64,000 nucleotides of DNA from NCBI GenBank assembly GCA_963806145.1, contig CAWDXD010000030.1:62001-126000 (forward strand), in the 5' to 3' direction. Of the stretch, positions 1 through 9,298 are shown piece by piece (position 1 is the first letter of the stretch; the number at the start of each line of letters is the position of its first letter). The notes under the pieces are model-generated. The model saw only the letters and a program-made list of their open reading frames with translations. It had not been told where the DNA came from and ran no database searches. The translations under genes and the position numbers were made by a program. The DNA is from DASXKD01 sp963806145. Its GTDB lineage: Bacteria > Actinomycetota > Actinomycetes > Streptosporangiales > Streptosporangiaceae.

Positions 1-188
1 AGGGTCACGACCACCCTCGGCCGGCGCGACGGAACCGATACATCGGCGAGCGTAGACGGCTCCCGCGCCCTTGATATCTCCTCCAGGTGGGCGGCAAAAT
101 TACCAGGGCTTACGCAGAGAAAGAAGGGGTCCTCGACGCCTTCCGCGACCCTGTGATAGCAGAGAATGAGCGTTCCGTTGCGCCTCAT
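1..188 (-). CDS. Polysaccharide deacetylase family protein, N-terminal part (runs off window)
   Basis: The minus strand reads an open frame from an ATG at 188 to the window edge, about 62 residues. It begins MRRNGTLILCYHRVAEG and continues with an FxxHLEEI-like segment and a hydrophobic RPRVVVT strand at the edge. LILCYHRV near the start, then a strand leading to where VTFDDG would follow, is the usual beginning of NodB-fold polysaccharide deacetylases, which remove N- or O-acetyl groups from surface glycans. The catalytic Asp/His motifs lie outside the window, so activity cannot be judged. It follows the sulfotransferase gene on the same strand with a gap of about 73 bases, so co-transcription is likely. 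Confidence 0.6.
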   Translation of the reverse strand, partial: MRRNGTLILCYHRVAEGVEDPFFLCVSPGNFAAHLEEISRAREPSTLADVSVPSRRPRVVVT

Positions 189-261
189 CGTAACGACACC
201 CTACTGGTCAACGCGCCTGCCTGAAGGGACTGGCTGCGAGCACCGTGCTGTCGGTTTTTCT

Positions 262-1134
262 CTATAGTTCCGGGCAGCCTTCGAACGAATCCCACAGCTT
301 CCCGCAGAGTCGCTCGACGTCCGGATCGAGTTCTCTGGCCTTCGGATGGAATGGCTGCGCCCTTACCCGCGAGGCTATCGAGCCGAGGGGCAACGCCACC
401 CCGATGTGGTCGGAGAGAGATCGGATCACCTCGTCGGGCTGGTTGCACACTCGTTCGTAGCGGAGGACCCGGATCCGGTCGTCCTCCCGGAGGCGCTGGT
501 CGAAATAGAGCTGGTTGCGAGTCCACCAGAAGAGCGCGGCCGCGTCGAATGGGGTAAGCCTTCGGTTCAGCAAGGCGTTGACCGTCTCCCACGTTTCCTC
601 GGTCACACCTCTGTATCGCCAGTCCAGCGCATCCCGGGAACGAATCGGCTGCAGATCCCGGTAAGGGTTGTCCGCACCGAATCGATTGACGTTGGACCGC
701 GCGACCTCCGGATAACGGCGAAGCATCCAGATTGCCTTCACCGCGCCTGCGGCGTCCATGAGTGCGGTAGCAGACGCGCTCTCCACCAGCGGTTTGGCTG
801 CCACGACCTCGAAGGGGAGACGGCGGATTCGTCCCAGGACGGTGGGATAGTCCTGCCAGGTCGTCTCCCCGGGTCCGGGCCGGACGAGGCGGCGATCGTG
901 TTCCTCGAGGATGAGTACCCGCCAGGATCGGTCGAGGAAGGTCTGCTGGACCATCGTGGTCCCCGATCGCTGACACCCGAAGATCAACGCGACGCGGCGC
1001 TTGCTAGGGCGCGCCCGGACAATCGTGCGGGCTGAGCGCTTGACCAGCGCCCGCGTTCTGCGCCTGAACAGAGGTTCGTCGTCTCGGCCCTTGTGGCGGG
1101 GCGAGAGCACTTTGGGAGAAGCGTGTGCCACCAC
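262..1134 (-). CDS. Sulfotransferase family protein
   Basis: The product is 290 residues. The segment FGCQRSGTTMVQQTFL near residues 52-67 is the PAPS-binding 5'-phosphosulfate loop of P-loop sulfotransferases. RRYPEVARSNVNRFG near 139-153 fits the 3'-phosphate-binding Arg/Ser region. A basic N-terminus of about 45 residues precedes the domain and no signal peptide is evident, so it should act in the cytoplasm. The start is a GTG with a GA/G-rich stretch upstream. Its neighbours are a polysaccharide deacetylase downstream and a flippase gene upstream on the same strand, so the likely substrate is a glycan or a lipid-linked precursor. The acceptor cannot be named from sequence. PAPS synthesis genes are not in the window. 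Confidence 0.8.
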   Translation of the reverse strand: MVAHASPKVLSPRHKGRDDEPLFRRRTRALVKRSARTIVRARPSKRRVALIFGCQRSGTTMVQQTFLDRSWRVLILEEHDRRLVRPGPGETTWQDYPTVLGRIRRLPFEVVAAKPLVESASATALMDAAGAVKAIWMLRRYPEVARSNVNRFGADNPYRDLQPIRSRDALDWRYRGVTEETWETVNALLNRRLTPFDAAALFWWTRNQLYFDQRLREDDRIRVLRYERVCNQPDEVIRSLSDHIGVALPLGSIASRVRAQPFHPKARELDPDVERLCGKLWDSFEGCPEL

Positions 1135-1312
1135 TTTCGGACGCCCCCTCTACGGCGGACTGCCCCCCTCTGTGCCGTTCCCCATGCGTCAGCCGCGCAA
1201 GGACGCGCGCACCTCACCGAGAACGTCGCGCCCGAGGGCAATTGGCCACAGCAGGCTACATGACGATCCGGCCGTCTGCCGAGTAGCATCTGCCCCACAC
1301 AGACCGCGGAAC

Positions 1313-2848
1313 TCACCCGGATGACCCAACGGGATCGGGTTCGACCGGGGCTTCTCGGTGGAAGACCCGAAGCACCCCGGGCAGCAAGAAGACGGCCTCA
1401 CACCAGGCGCCGACAACCCATCCGACGCAGAGGCCCGTCATGCCCCAGTAGATTCCGCCCAGCGCCGCGCCGGCCGCTTCTGCGCAGGTGCCTGCCGCCA
1501 TCACCTTGGCCGCATGGTTCAGGCGGCCCTGCGCGCGGCGGATCGCCACGTAGTGGTCCTTGATCACGTAGGCGGGACCCACCAGGAGGAGAAGGCGCAA
1601 TGCGGTGGTCCCGTTCACGACATAGGCGGGGCCGAAGATGCGCATGACGAGGGGAGCCGCCGCTTCGGCGGCGACCAAGATCCCACCACACAAGGCCAGT
1701 CCGAAGGGGAGTGTGCGGCGGACGTGGCGGTGAAGGAGGCTCTGGTCGCCTGATATCTCGGCGAACAGGGACAGCGCCAGCAGGTACGGGATGATCATCG
1801 CGGTAGACGACACCAGGAGTGCGGTCGAGAAGTAGGCCACCTCCTGGGGGGAGATCAGCAGAGCTGCAATCAGCGCAACGATGTAGGAGATGGAATTGAT
1901 CGACAGATTGAGGACGTGGTGCTTGAGGGAGAGCACGCCATAGCGGCGGGCGAGCGCCACCCGATGATTGAGGTTCCCTTCGCCGGCGGCGGTCGGTTGG
2001 AGTCGGAGCATGGGGACACAGACGACCAGCGAGACAACCAGCGCCAGAGCCCAGGCAAATAGCAGGCCTGAGGCGGTTCTGGCCCCGGCGAGGGCGAGGG
2101 CACCCACGACGGCCAGCTTCAGCACGGAGCTGAGGCTGCCCCGCCACAGCTGGGCCGAGCCCCGGTGCAGTCCGATTGCCGCGTTGTCGAAGGTGAGCGT
2201 GGCCATTGTCGCTACCGACCCGACCACGAACAGAGCGGCGGTTGCCGAGTCGGCGCCGATGATCCTCAGGCTGTCGCCAAGGAACGGGGAGAGGGCCAGC
2301 GTGGCCAACGACAGGATCAGGACAGCCAAACACGAGATATACATCCCGGTGCTGAAGCTGACGCGGCGGACCGCGGCCGGTAGCGAGTCGAGTTCGGCCA
2401 GCAGGAGAAGTGGGATCCCGAGAGCACCGACCGCTCCGAGAAGCAAGGCCGTCGAGGACGCGGCGGCCGCCAGGCCCACATCTCGCGCCGAGAACAGATG
2501 CGTGGCGACGGCCCAGTACGCAAGGCCCAGTACCGCCGTGGCCCCCTGCTTGGCCACCAGGTAGCCGAAGGTCGTGAGGAGGCGCCGCAGCTCCGAGGGC
2601 TGCGTCAGCAGTTTCGAGACCTGCGCAAACAGTGTCGAAGGCTGCGCCGGCAGATCCGCCGGTTCTGCCGGCTGCTCCGCCGACCGGGCCGGCTGCTCCG
2701 CGGGCCCTACCGGTTCTCCGGCCGCGAGCTCGCGCACGCGCCCAGGGGGCCGATCGGAACGGAGTCGGGGCATTCTGCGGGCCGGGCGGGCCGGGCCCCG
2801 TCCGTCCTCGGCCGTCCCATGGCGACTGGGTGACCCCCACCCCTTCAC
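1313..2848 (-). CDS. Wzx/MATE-like polysaccharide flippase
   Basis: This 511-residue protein has about 90 polar, proline- and alanine-rich N-terminal residues with loose PAEQPA-type repeats. They are followed by roughly 12-14 hydrophobic helices beginning near LLTTFGYLVAKQGATAVLG. Helix spacing and the opening segment match the oligosaccharide flippase (Wzx/RfbX) branch of the MOP exporter superfamily, which moves undecaprenyl-linked repeat units across the membrane. The annotated GTG start has no clear ribosome site; Met27 (2770) is an alternative, and the disordered tail may be partly untranslated. It sits upstream of the sulfotransferase on the same strand. Function rests on topology and context, since no catalytic residues exist in this family. 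Confidence 0.75.
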   Translation of the reverse strand: MKGWGSPSRHGTAEDGRGPARPARRMPRLRSDRPPGRVRELAAGEPVGPAEQPARSAEQPAEPADLPAQPSTLFAQVSKLLTQPSELRRLLTTFGYLVAKQGATAVLGLAYWAVATHLFSARDVGLAAAASSTALLLGAVGALGIPLLLLAELDSLPAAVRRVSFSTGMYISCLAVLILSLATLALSPFLGDSLRIIGADSATAALFVVGSVATMATLTFDNAAIGLHRGSAQLWRGSLSSVLKLAVVGALALAGARTASGLLFAWALALVVSLVVCVPMLRLQPTAAGEGNLNHRVALARRYGVLSLKHHVLNLSINSISYIVALIAALLISPQEVAYFSTALLVSSTAMIIPYLLALSLFAEISGDQSLLHRHVRRTLPFGLALCGGILVAAEAAAPLVMRIFGPAYVVNGTTALRLLLLVGPAYVIKDHYVAIRRAQGRLNHAAKVMAAGTCAEAAGAALGGIYWGMTGLCVGWVVGAWCEAVFLLPGVLRVFHREAPVEPDPVGSSG

Positions 2849-3287
2849 GAGTCGATGCTAACCCCGGATCATTCACGGTGACCGGGTCGCTGGATCGGAG
2901 TGGGCCCTCAGGCATGTAGTGGATCTTGATGTTAGATTGACTGCGCGGTGCTTGCGGATCACGGTGACCACCTGATCGGCCTGGGCACGCTCGACCCCTG
3001 TTAGCTGGGCGATATCGCCGTGGATCCGGCTGATAGGGTTGGTTTTCATGGCTGAGCGGACAGCGACGCCAGTGGCCGATGACATGGAAGCTCCCTGGCC
3101 GCGACCGGATAGCACATGATCTCCACGTATCTTGCTATCGGTTCCAGCGTTAGCGTCGTCATCCCGGCCACAATCAAGCCTGGGTATCAGACGCTGTGGT
3201 CAGCCCGACACAGGCGCGACGCGGGCATGATCGAATTCTCAGATGAGATGCGCTTCGTTCCTGGTGCCACTGTGCGGGGATCTTCTC
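2849..3287. other. Intergenic region between flippase and glycosyltransferase
   Basis: The flippase and the GT2 gene are divergent here, so promoters for both are expected in about 440 bases. An 80-codon minus-strand frame (2873-3115) contains a helix-like segment, IAQLTGVERAQADQVV, but shows no ribosome site and no family I recognise, so I do not call it a gene. No strong hairpin, tRNA or repeat was seen. Confidence 0.4.
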
Positions 3288-4262
3288 ATGCCTGACGCTC
3301 GCCCGAGCATCAGGGCGTCCGTCGTGGTTTGCGTTTACACCGAGAAGCGGCTGTCGCAGATCCGGGGGGCACTTGACAGCGTCGCCCGCCAGACGATGCC
3401 ACCGTGGCAGGTGATCGTGGTAACCGACCACAACCCAGCACTATACGATCGCCTTGCGGCCGAATATCCAGACCTCGAGGTGATTTCCAGCAAATTCGAG
3501 AAGGGTCTGTCCGGTGCCCGCAACACTGGCATCGAGTATGCAGCAGGCGATGTCGTTGTCTTCCTCGACGATGACGCCCGGGCCCAGCCCCAATGGCTGG
3601 AGACTCTGCTGGCTTCCTACGGCGACGAGTCGGTCCTTGGCGTGGGCGGAGCGGTTCTTGCCGACTGGAACGCGCCCGGCAGGCCCGGATGGTTTCCGGA
3701 GGAGTTTCTCTGGGTTGTCGGCTGCAGCTACCGAGGGCAGCCCGAGGCCAAAGCTGAGGTTCGCAACCCTATTGGGGCGAATATGTCATTCCGCCGATCA
3801 GCCTTCGACCACGCCGGGCTTTTCGATTCGTCGGTAGGGCGTACATTCACATCATCCCGCCCACTTGGCTGCGAGGAGACCGAGTTCAGCATCCGCCTAC
3901 GCAGATTGTCGCCTGATACCCGGATAATCTATGATCCACAGGCCGTTGTGTATCACCATATAGACCAGTCCCGTGCCACCTGGCGTTACTTCCTCGGTCG
4001 ATGCCGTGCGGAGGGATGCTCGAAAGCCCGGGTATCACGGCTATCCGGAGTTTCGGCTGCACTGAGTTCGGAGAGAAGCTACGTTGCTCACACGATCATC
4101 CGGGCTTTGCGCCGTGAACTAAGTGGGGTTTTTCGGCCGGGTAGGAAGGATTCGATGATGCGCCTCGCCGCCTTGTCCCTAGGAACCTTGTCGGCTATTA
4201 CAGGTTATATTGAAGAAAAGGCGCCACAGAATGTTCGCAGTTTTGGAAGGAAGGAGGGCTAG
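3288..4262 (+). CDS. Glycosyltransferase family 2
   Basis: The open frame begins at 3243, but the ATG at 3288 (MPDARPS) has a GGGGA about 7 bases upstream and starts just before the domain, so I prefer it (324 residues). The GT-A fold is clear: SVVVCVYTEKRLSQIRGALDS at the N-terminus, a KGLSGARNTGIEYA segment, then the DXD-like VVFLDDDARAQP that binds the metal and nucleotide sugar. NPIGANMSFRRSAF and a GCEETEFSIRLRR acceptor region follow. The C-terminal 60 residues are basic and membrane-peripheral in character. It likely adds a sugar to the surface polysaccharide repeat unit in the cytoplasm. It is followed about 160 bases later by the large GT-C-like membrane protein on the same strand. 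Confidence 0.85.
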   Translation: MPDARPSIRASVVVCVYTEKRLSQIRGALDSVARQTMPPWQVIVVTDHNPALYDRLAAEYPDLEVISSKFEKGLSGARNTGIEYAAGDVVVFLDDDARAQPQWLETLLASYGDESVLGVGGAVLADWNAPGRPGWFPEEFLWVVGCSYRGQPEAKAEVRNPIGANMSFRRSAFDHAGLFDSSVGRTFTSSRPLGCEETEFSIRLRRLSPDTRIIYDPQAVVYHHIDQSRATWRYFLGRCRAEGCSKARVSRLSGVSAALSSERSYVAHTIIRALRRELSGVFRPGRKDSMMRLAALSLGTLSAITGYIEEKAPQNVRSFGRKEG

Positions 4263-4422
4263 GATATGTCGTCGGGACCGGTGCCATGCATCGCTCCTCC
4301 GGGGCAGGCCGCCGTCGACGGGAGCCGCGATTAAATAATGCTTTCGTCCATACGGGTGCTCGGGCCATATGTCGCCAGCCGCAAGGCCATGATTCTCCGC
4401 CTCAGGGGAAAGGGACAATGGT

Positions 4423-7400
4423 TTGGCAGCCGATAAACCAGGAATGACTTCCAGGTGCCGGACCTGCGGCCAGTTCATGAGTGCTTGCCGGGAATGCGAT
4501 GTGCGTTACTGCAAGCGCTGCCGGCCGATGCAGCATGAGCACCAGAAAGAGCCGGATGAGCGCCGCTCCTCGCATTCAGCCAAAGAGGCCTTGCCATCCG
4601 CAGGGGGTTCACGACAAGATATGGCAGCGGGGGAAGCGAGGAACCCGCAAAGCTCATGGGCACGGCAGCTCGTTACGCTCCCACGGGTATCTCTGAGTCT
4701 TCTGCTTCCAGATAGTCGTCACGACCTCGGCGTCAGCAATGGGTCGACAGCGCCCGAGGAATCCGGTTACCAGCGGGCAAACTCCGCCCATCCAGCGGCG
4801 GGCCCGTCTGCGGCCCTGGATGTGAGCCGGTCACGTCTCGGATCCGTCGTCGCAATCGTGGGAGTCGGCCTGTTGATGACGGGGGTCGGGGACGCCCTGG
4901 GCCGCACGGGTCACCAGTCGCCGGTCGTGCCGCTCTTCTTGGCGGGCCTGACATTCATCTTCGCTCCGTGCGCCTGGCGTCTCACCGGCACCGCCGCTAC
5001 ACGGAACGAGCGCGTCTGGGTCTCAGTCATCCTCGGTCTCGGGCTCCTGGCCTCCTACGTCTTCCGCAGTCCGCTCATCTTCGACAACTTCGACGAATTG
5101 GCCCATGGGGCGACCCTCACGCGGCTTCTCGACAGCAGGACACTGTTTCAGAACAACCCCATTCTGCCGGTTAGCCCGTTCTATCCCGGAATTGAACTCG
5201 TGACGATCGCCACCAAGTGGCTGTCGGGCCTCCCGCTGCTGCTGGATCAGATGGTCGTTCTCGTCCTGGCCCGCATCGTGACCGTGCTCTGCGTCTTCCT
5301 CATCGTGGAGCGCGCTTGTCATTCATCGCGTGCCGGCGGCATCGGAGCACTCGTCTATGCGGCGAACCCGGAATTCTATTCTCTCGGCGCACAGTACGGT
5401 TACCAGACGCTCGCCCTCGCCTTTGCCGTCGCAGTCGTATATTTGCTGTTTGCCGCAATTGACGCAACTCAGCCGAAGCGGGGGGGCCTGTTCGCGCTCG
5501 CGCTTATTTCCATCGCAGGCATGGTCGTATCCCACCACGTCACCGCATGGCTCACGATCGGGTTCCTCGTGGTGTGGGCGGCAGGGCTGCGCTTTTTTAT
5601 CGATCCTCCTCGTCGGCGAGCAAAAGCTGCAACGGTGAGCCAGACACCCGCAACCGAGGACCTGGCGCGCTCACGAGCAGGGATTGCATCTCGTGACGAG
5701 CAACTCGCGAGGCGGAAGAAGCAATCGCGGATCGTTGGCCTCGCCGCGCTTGCCGGCATTGTTCTCGCTGTAGCGTGGATCGCGTTCCTCGGCCATGTTG
5801 TCACCGGGTACATCGGCCCAATCATTGAGGCAGGCGCCAGAAACGTCGCGGCGATGGTGAGCCAACTTCATGGAAATCGAAAACTCTTCCAGAACTCGGC
5901 GGGCGGCGGAACGCAGTATTGGGATGCAGCACTCATCCTGGCGTCGACCGTCTTCTTCTGCGTGATCATCCTGATCTCCCTCTACGCGGTGATCTGGAAG
6001 AAGAGCGTCAGAGGTGGCAGGCTTCGATACCTGCCTGCGGCTATCGCGGCGGCGTATCCGCTCGCGATGCTCTCGAACATATCGTCTGACGCCAAGGACA
6101 TCGGCTCCCGCACCACCACCTTCATCTTCTTCGGTGTGGCAGTGGTCGTCGGGGGATGGCTGGCCGGGCGGCTCTTGACGCGACGCCGGGTCATCGAACG
6201 GATGGCGACGATGGGCGTCGCCGTCATCTGCTTCCTCGGGAGCACGCTCTACGGAGGGGGCCCGGTACTCGCTCTTGTGGATGGTCCTTACATCGTCGGC
6301 GCACATGAACGTTCACTGGGTTCGCCGTCGCTCGCGCTGGCGAATTGGGTCAGTGCCCATCTCCCAGAAGGTTCCCACGTCGCGGCGGACCGGGATAATT
6401 CCGGGCTGCTCAACAACTTCGGGCAGGTCGAGCCGGTAAGTCCTCTCAATGGGTCGGCCAGCCCGGCCCCGCTGTTCTTCGACCAGCAGCTCACCTCCTC
6501 TGACATCTCCATCATCCGTAAAGATGACATTCGCTACATCGTGACCGACACTCGTCTCACCGAGGGGTTGCCGCTGTACGGGGCATACATCGCACCCGCC
6601 GAAACCGCAAATCCAACCCGCCTGACAGCGGCAGAGCTCGAGAAGTTCAACTCGATTCGAGGGGTTCATCGCATCTACGACAACGGTGCGATCCAGGTTT
6701 ACGATCTTTCCCAGCTCTTGGGTGAGCGCCCCCTCGTGGCGCCGAGAGACTCTGTCCGCAGCATCAGGGGAACAGGAACTGACGTGGTGGTGCTGGTCCT
6801 TGCCATCCTGGTCGCCATCGTGTGGCTGTGGAGGCTGCGCCGCCGGGCGAGACTCATTCCGGTCGACGCGCACATGGTGGTCTGCGGGATGGTGGTGGCG
6901 TTGGCAATCGGGCTCTTCGGGGCCTTCGCAGTCCTGTTCGTTCATCTGCCACCGGGTCTCATAGCCATCCTCTCTCTTCTTGCCTTGTTGGCGCTGGGCC
7001 TGCGGCCTGCAGGGTGGCGGACGCATCCCGAGGGCAACGTCCATCGTTGGGCGGCGTCGCCGCCAGTACCGCTGGACTCGACGACCGAGCCTCACATGGC
7101 ATCGGCGGCGATCAATGGACCATCGCGTGCCCCCTCTGGGCTGGCGGACGCGCAAGACGATTGGCTGGAAACCCAGCTAGCGTGGATCGCCGTATGGTCA
7201 GAGGGAATGAAGCAGCGGATCGCATCCGCTGCCGCCGGAACCGAGGTGGCCAGCAGCGATCCGGTCCTGGAGTCGCCGGGTCGGCCACCGGGCCGCACTC
7301 ATCGTGCCCGTTCCCAGTTCGTGCTGGGATGCGCCGGGCTGGCACTCGTTGCGGTTGGAGCCTCGTTTGCCGTGGCAGCGGCGCAAAAGGAATGGGTGCC

Positions 7401-7641
7401 TCCTCCTGAGCTCTCCATCGCGGTGACGCAGGGGGAGCCGGTCGCTAGCGTGGATCTTGGCACGGCAGCTCCGATTCCGGCACACCTCGCGGTAGTCACG
7501 AGAGGGCAAGTCCTCTGGTCAGTACCACTCTCACCAAATGGCGGTACGCAGAACGTCGTCCTTCCAGCTGGCGTGCTTCACCCCGGATCACGCGTGGTTC
7601 TCGTCGCTGGTGGGAGGACTATTCGTAACGTCTACGGTTAA
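4423..7641 (+). CDS. Large GT-C-like membrane protein with N-terminal B-box-like zinc finger
   Basis: The product is 1072 residues, starting at TTG 4423 (alternative ATG 4444). Residues 12-40 carry six Cys and two His in the order CxxC-x6-CxxC-x4-CxxC then HxH, which resembles a B-box-type zinc-binding cross-brace. About 100 disordered residues follow, then some 12 membrane helices from residue 140. FDELAHG after an early helix, with a following PFYPG loop, resembles the first extracytoplasmic loop of GT-C glycosyltransferases, which use polyprenyl-phosphate sugars. A soluble domain of about 170 residues (near 625-790) precedes two further helices. A last helix near 965-985 leads into a C-terminal beta-rich domain. 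It probably transfers sugars outside the membrane. Family assignment is inference from topology. Confidence 0.6.
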   Translation: MAADKPGMTSRCRTCGQFMSACRECDVRYCKRCRPMQHEHQKEPDERRSSHSAKEALPSAGGSRQDMAAGEARNPQSSWARQLVTLPRVSLSLLLPDSRHDLGVSNGSTAPEESGYQRANSAHPAAGPSAALDVSRSRLGSVVAIVGVGLLMTGVGDALGRTGHQSPVVPLFLAGLTFIFAPCAWRLTGTAATRNERVWVSVILGLGLLASYVFRSPLIFDNFDELAHGATLTRLLDSRTLFQNNPILPVSPFYPGIELVTIATKWLSGLPLLLDQMVVLVLARIVTVLCVFLIVERACHSSRAGGIGALVYAANPEFYSLGAQYGYQTLALAFAVAVVYLLFAAIDATQPKRGGLFALALISIAGMVVSHHVTAWLTIGFLVVWAAGLRFFIDPPRRRAKAATVSQTPATEDLARSRAGIASRDEQLARRKKQSRIVGLAALAGIVLAVAWIAFLGHVVTGYIGPIIEAGARNVAAMVSQLHGNRKLFQNSAGGGTQYWDAALILASTVFFCVIILISLYAVIWKKSVRGGRLRYLPAAIAAAYPLAMLSNISSDAKDIGSRTTTFIFFGVAVVVGGWLAGRLLTRRRVIERMATMGVAVICFLGSTLYGGGPVLALVDGPYIVGAHERSLGSPSLALANWVSAHLPEGSHVAADRDNSGLLNNFGQVEPVSPLNGSASPAPLFFDQQLTSSDISIIRKDDIRYIVTDTRLTEGLPLYGAYIAPAETANPTRLTAAELEKFNSIRGVHRIYDNGAIQVYDLSQLLGERPLVAPRDSVRSIRGTGTDVVVLVLAILVAIVWLWRLRRRARLIPVDAHMVVCGMVVALAIGLFGAFAVLFVHLPPGLIAILSLLALLALGLRPAGWRTHPEGNVHRWAASPPVPLDSTTEPHMASAAINGPSRAPSGLADAQDDWLETQLAWIAVWSEGMKQRIASAAAGTEVASSDPVLESPGRPPGRTHRARSQFVLGCAGLALVAVGASFAVAAAQKEWVPPPELSIAVTQGEPVASVDLGTAAPIPAHLAVVTRGQVLWSVPLSPNGGTQNVVLPAGVLHPGSRVVLVAGGRTIRNVYG

Positions 7642-7735
7642 GATGCCCGGGCAAGGCTGAGCCGCCATTCCACGCGGCAACCAGCCCGGCCACCATCCCC
7701 GGCGTAATGGCTAGCGGCACCAGTCGAGGTGCAGC

Positions 7736-8773
7736 TCATAGCTTCGTTGCGACAACCACGTCCTGGGCATCGAGTCCCGTGGATCGGCCGCACCACCACC
7801 CGAAGTGGATGTCCGGCGGGTCGGACAGTCCATGCTTAGAGTAGATTCCGCGGAGGTAGCGCTCGTCATAAGCGACGGCGAGCTCTGGGACCTTCTTGCT
7901 TTGGATCCAGTGTGAACCGAGGTTGTGCTTGAAAAGCATAAAGCCGTGACCTGAAGTCATCAGCTGGAGCGATTCCGGCATGATAATGTAGCAACTTGCG
8001 CAGATCCGCCCGTTCTTTTTGAGCACACGCGCGATCTCACCGACATATCGGTCAACGTCAATTGGCAGCATGTGCGTAAATACCGATAGAAGTACGGCGA
8101 CGTCGAAGGTCTCGTCCTCATAAGGAAATTTATAATCGGCTGGCTGGCTGCTGCCCTTCGGATTATACTCCTTGTTGTAGACGTCGGCGAGCGTGAAGTG
8201 TATGTTGTCATGGGGGCCCGCGATGTGCTGTTTGCACCACTCGATACCCTCAGGAACGATATCGAAGCCCTCGTAACCACCGTTTGCATCGAGGAAATCC
8301 GGCATCGCGATAGCGAGACGGCCGATGCCGCAACCGACATCGAGGATGTGCGAGGACGGGTTCATATCCGTAACATTGCAAATAGTTTCCAGGGTGCTCT
8401 TGCCGCTGGCAGCGAAGTCCACTACCCCACCGGTAAATATGTCGGCTTTCGGCGGGAGCCCAGGATGGTGGCGGCCGGTCAGCCGGTCGGCGAGGTCGAC
8501 TGGTGCCAGGTATATCTTGCGCAGGATCCAGCGCACCTGACGTGGAAGCGCGGGCAACAACACGCTGTGGAACCATGCTTGCCTGAGCAGCCATATTCGT
8601 AGCCGCTCGACCGCTGACACACTTTGCAGCAATGGCTGCTTCAGCGTTATCCCTAGGTGCCGGCGCTGGGTGCCGACAGTGTTACCTTGGCCGTGGTCGG
8701 CGCCGGTTGGGTCCGAGCGGGTTTCAGCAGCGTCAGCAATCCGCCCGGGGCGGGGTTTGATGTGCTTGGTCAT
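7736..8773 (-). CDS. Class I SAM-dependent methyltransferase
   Basis: Motif I is clear (HILDVGCGIGRLAIAM), followed by an acidic loop near YEGFDIVPEG and a motif IV-like DVAVLLSVFTHM, typical of class I SAM-dependent methyltransferases. I use the ATG at 8773, which has GGAGG six bases upstream, rather than the in-frame ATG at 8788 (345 residues). About 110 residues precede the Rossmann core, including a basic region near LLRQAWFHSVLLPALPRQVR that may sit on the membrane. Several stretches have visibly lower GC than the second half of the window, which suggests acquisition. It lies in the polysaccharide locus beside GH16 and GT4 genes, so a sugar O-methylation role is reasonable. The substrate is not identifiable. 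Confidence 0.8.
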   Translation of the reverse strand: MTKHIKPRPGRIADAAETRSDPTGADHGQGNTVGTQRRHLGITLKQPLLQSVSAVERLRIWLLRQAWFHSVLLPALPRQVRWILRKIYLAPVDLADRLTGRHHPGLPPKADIFTGGVVDFAASGKSTLETICNVTDMNPSSHILDVGCGIGRLAIAMPDFLDANGGYEGFDIVPEGIEWCKQHIAGPHDNIHFTLADVYNKEYNPKGSSQPADYKFPYEDETFDVAVLLSVFTHMLPIDVDRYVGEIARVLKKNGRICASCYIIMPESLQLMTSGHGFMLFKHNLGSHWIQSKKVPELAVAYDERYLRGIYSKHGLSDPPDIHFGWWCGRSTGLDAQDVVVATKL

Positions 8774-9049
8774 GCCCTTCCTCCCCATCGAGTCCGGCAG
8801 GCCAGATAGCTATCAAGACAAGGCGGCTTAGCCGTGGCGACGCGCGAGCGGCAGCTCAACTGGGTGCACTCACTTGCGTGCTTATGGCCTGACCAACGAC
8901 CTCGTTACCGGCTCTCACCCCCTGCACACCATAACCTGGCCAATCGGGATACCTCCGACGGTACCCCTGCGCCATCCTGAAGGGCCACAAGGCCCAGGCG
9001 GGCGGGGCGGCGATCTGCACGCCGCCGCTGGGTGGAAAGGAGCCTGCGT

Positions 9050-9285
9050 CACCGAGCTGACCAGGCTGTTGCGCCACAGCCCGGCCGGGGACCAGCTCGA
9101 CGGCTGGCCCGCGGGGGCCATGCGCGTCTTCGCCCGCCGCGAGCGCCCCCACCCGGTGCCCAGCTCACCTTGTTCGAAGCCGAAGACGGCTGGCGCTACT
9201 CGCTGCGGGTCACCAACCTGCCCGCCACCTCGCGCGGCTGGCGCGCCAATCCGGCTTACACCTCCGGCTCCGATGAGACATTCGA
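9050..9285 (+). pseudogene. IS1380-type transposase remnant
   Basis: Two adjacent frames together read like the C-terminal half of actinobacterial IS1380-family transposases. The first ends MRVFARRERPHP; the second continues QLTLFEAEDGWRYSLRVTN and then ATSRGWR. The switch near 9158 is explained by one missing G in a PHPGAQL coding stretch. After GWRANPAY the similarity is lost, and no transposase N-terminus or terminal inverted repeats were found nearby. This is a decayed insertion-sequence fragment sitting between the methyltransferase and GH16 genes. The family name is from remembered motifs, not a search. The 270 bases before it hold no convincing gene. Confidence 0.6.
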
Positions 9286-9298
9286 CGCGTCCCGCGGA

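Noticed and set aside
2873..3115. 80-codon minus-strand frame with a helix-like IAQLTGVERAQADQVV segment
   Set aside because: Suggestive of a small DNA-binding protein, but there is no ribosome site and I cannot match a family.
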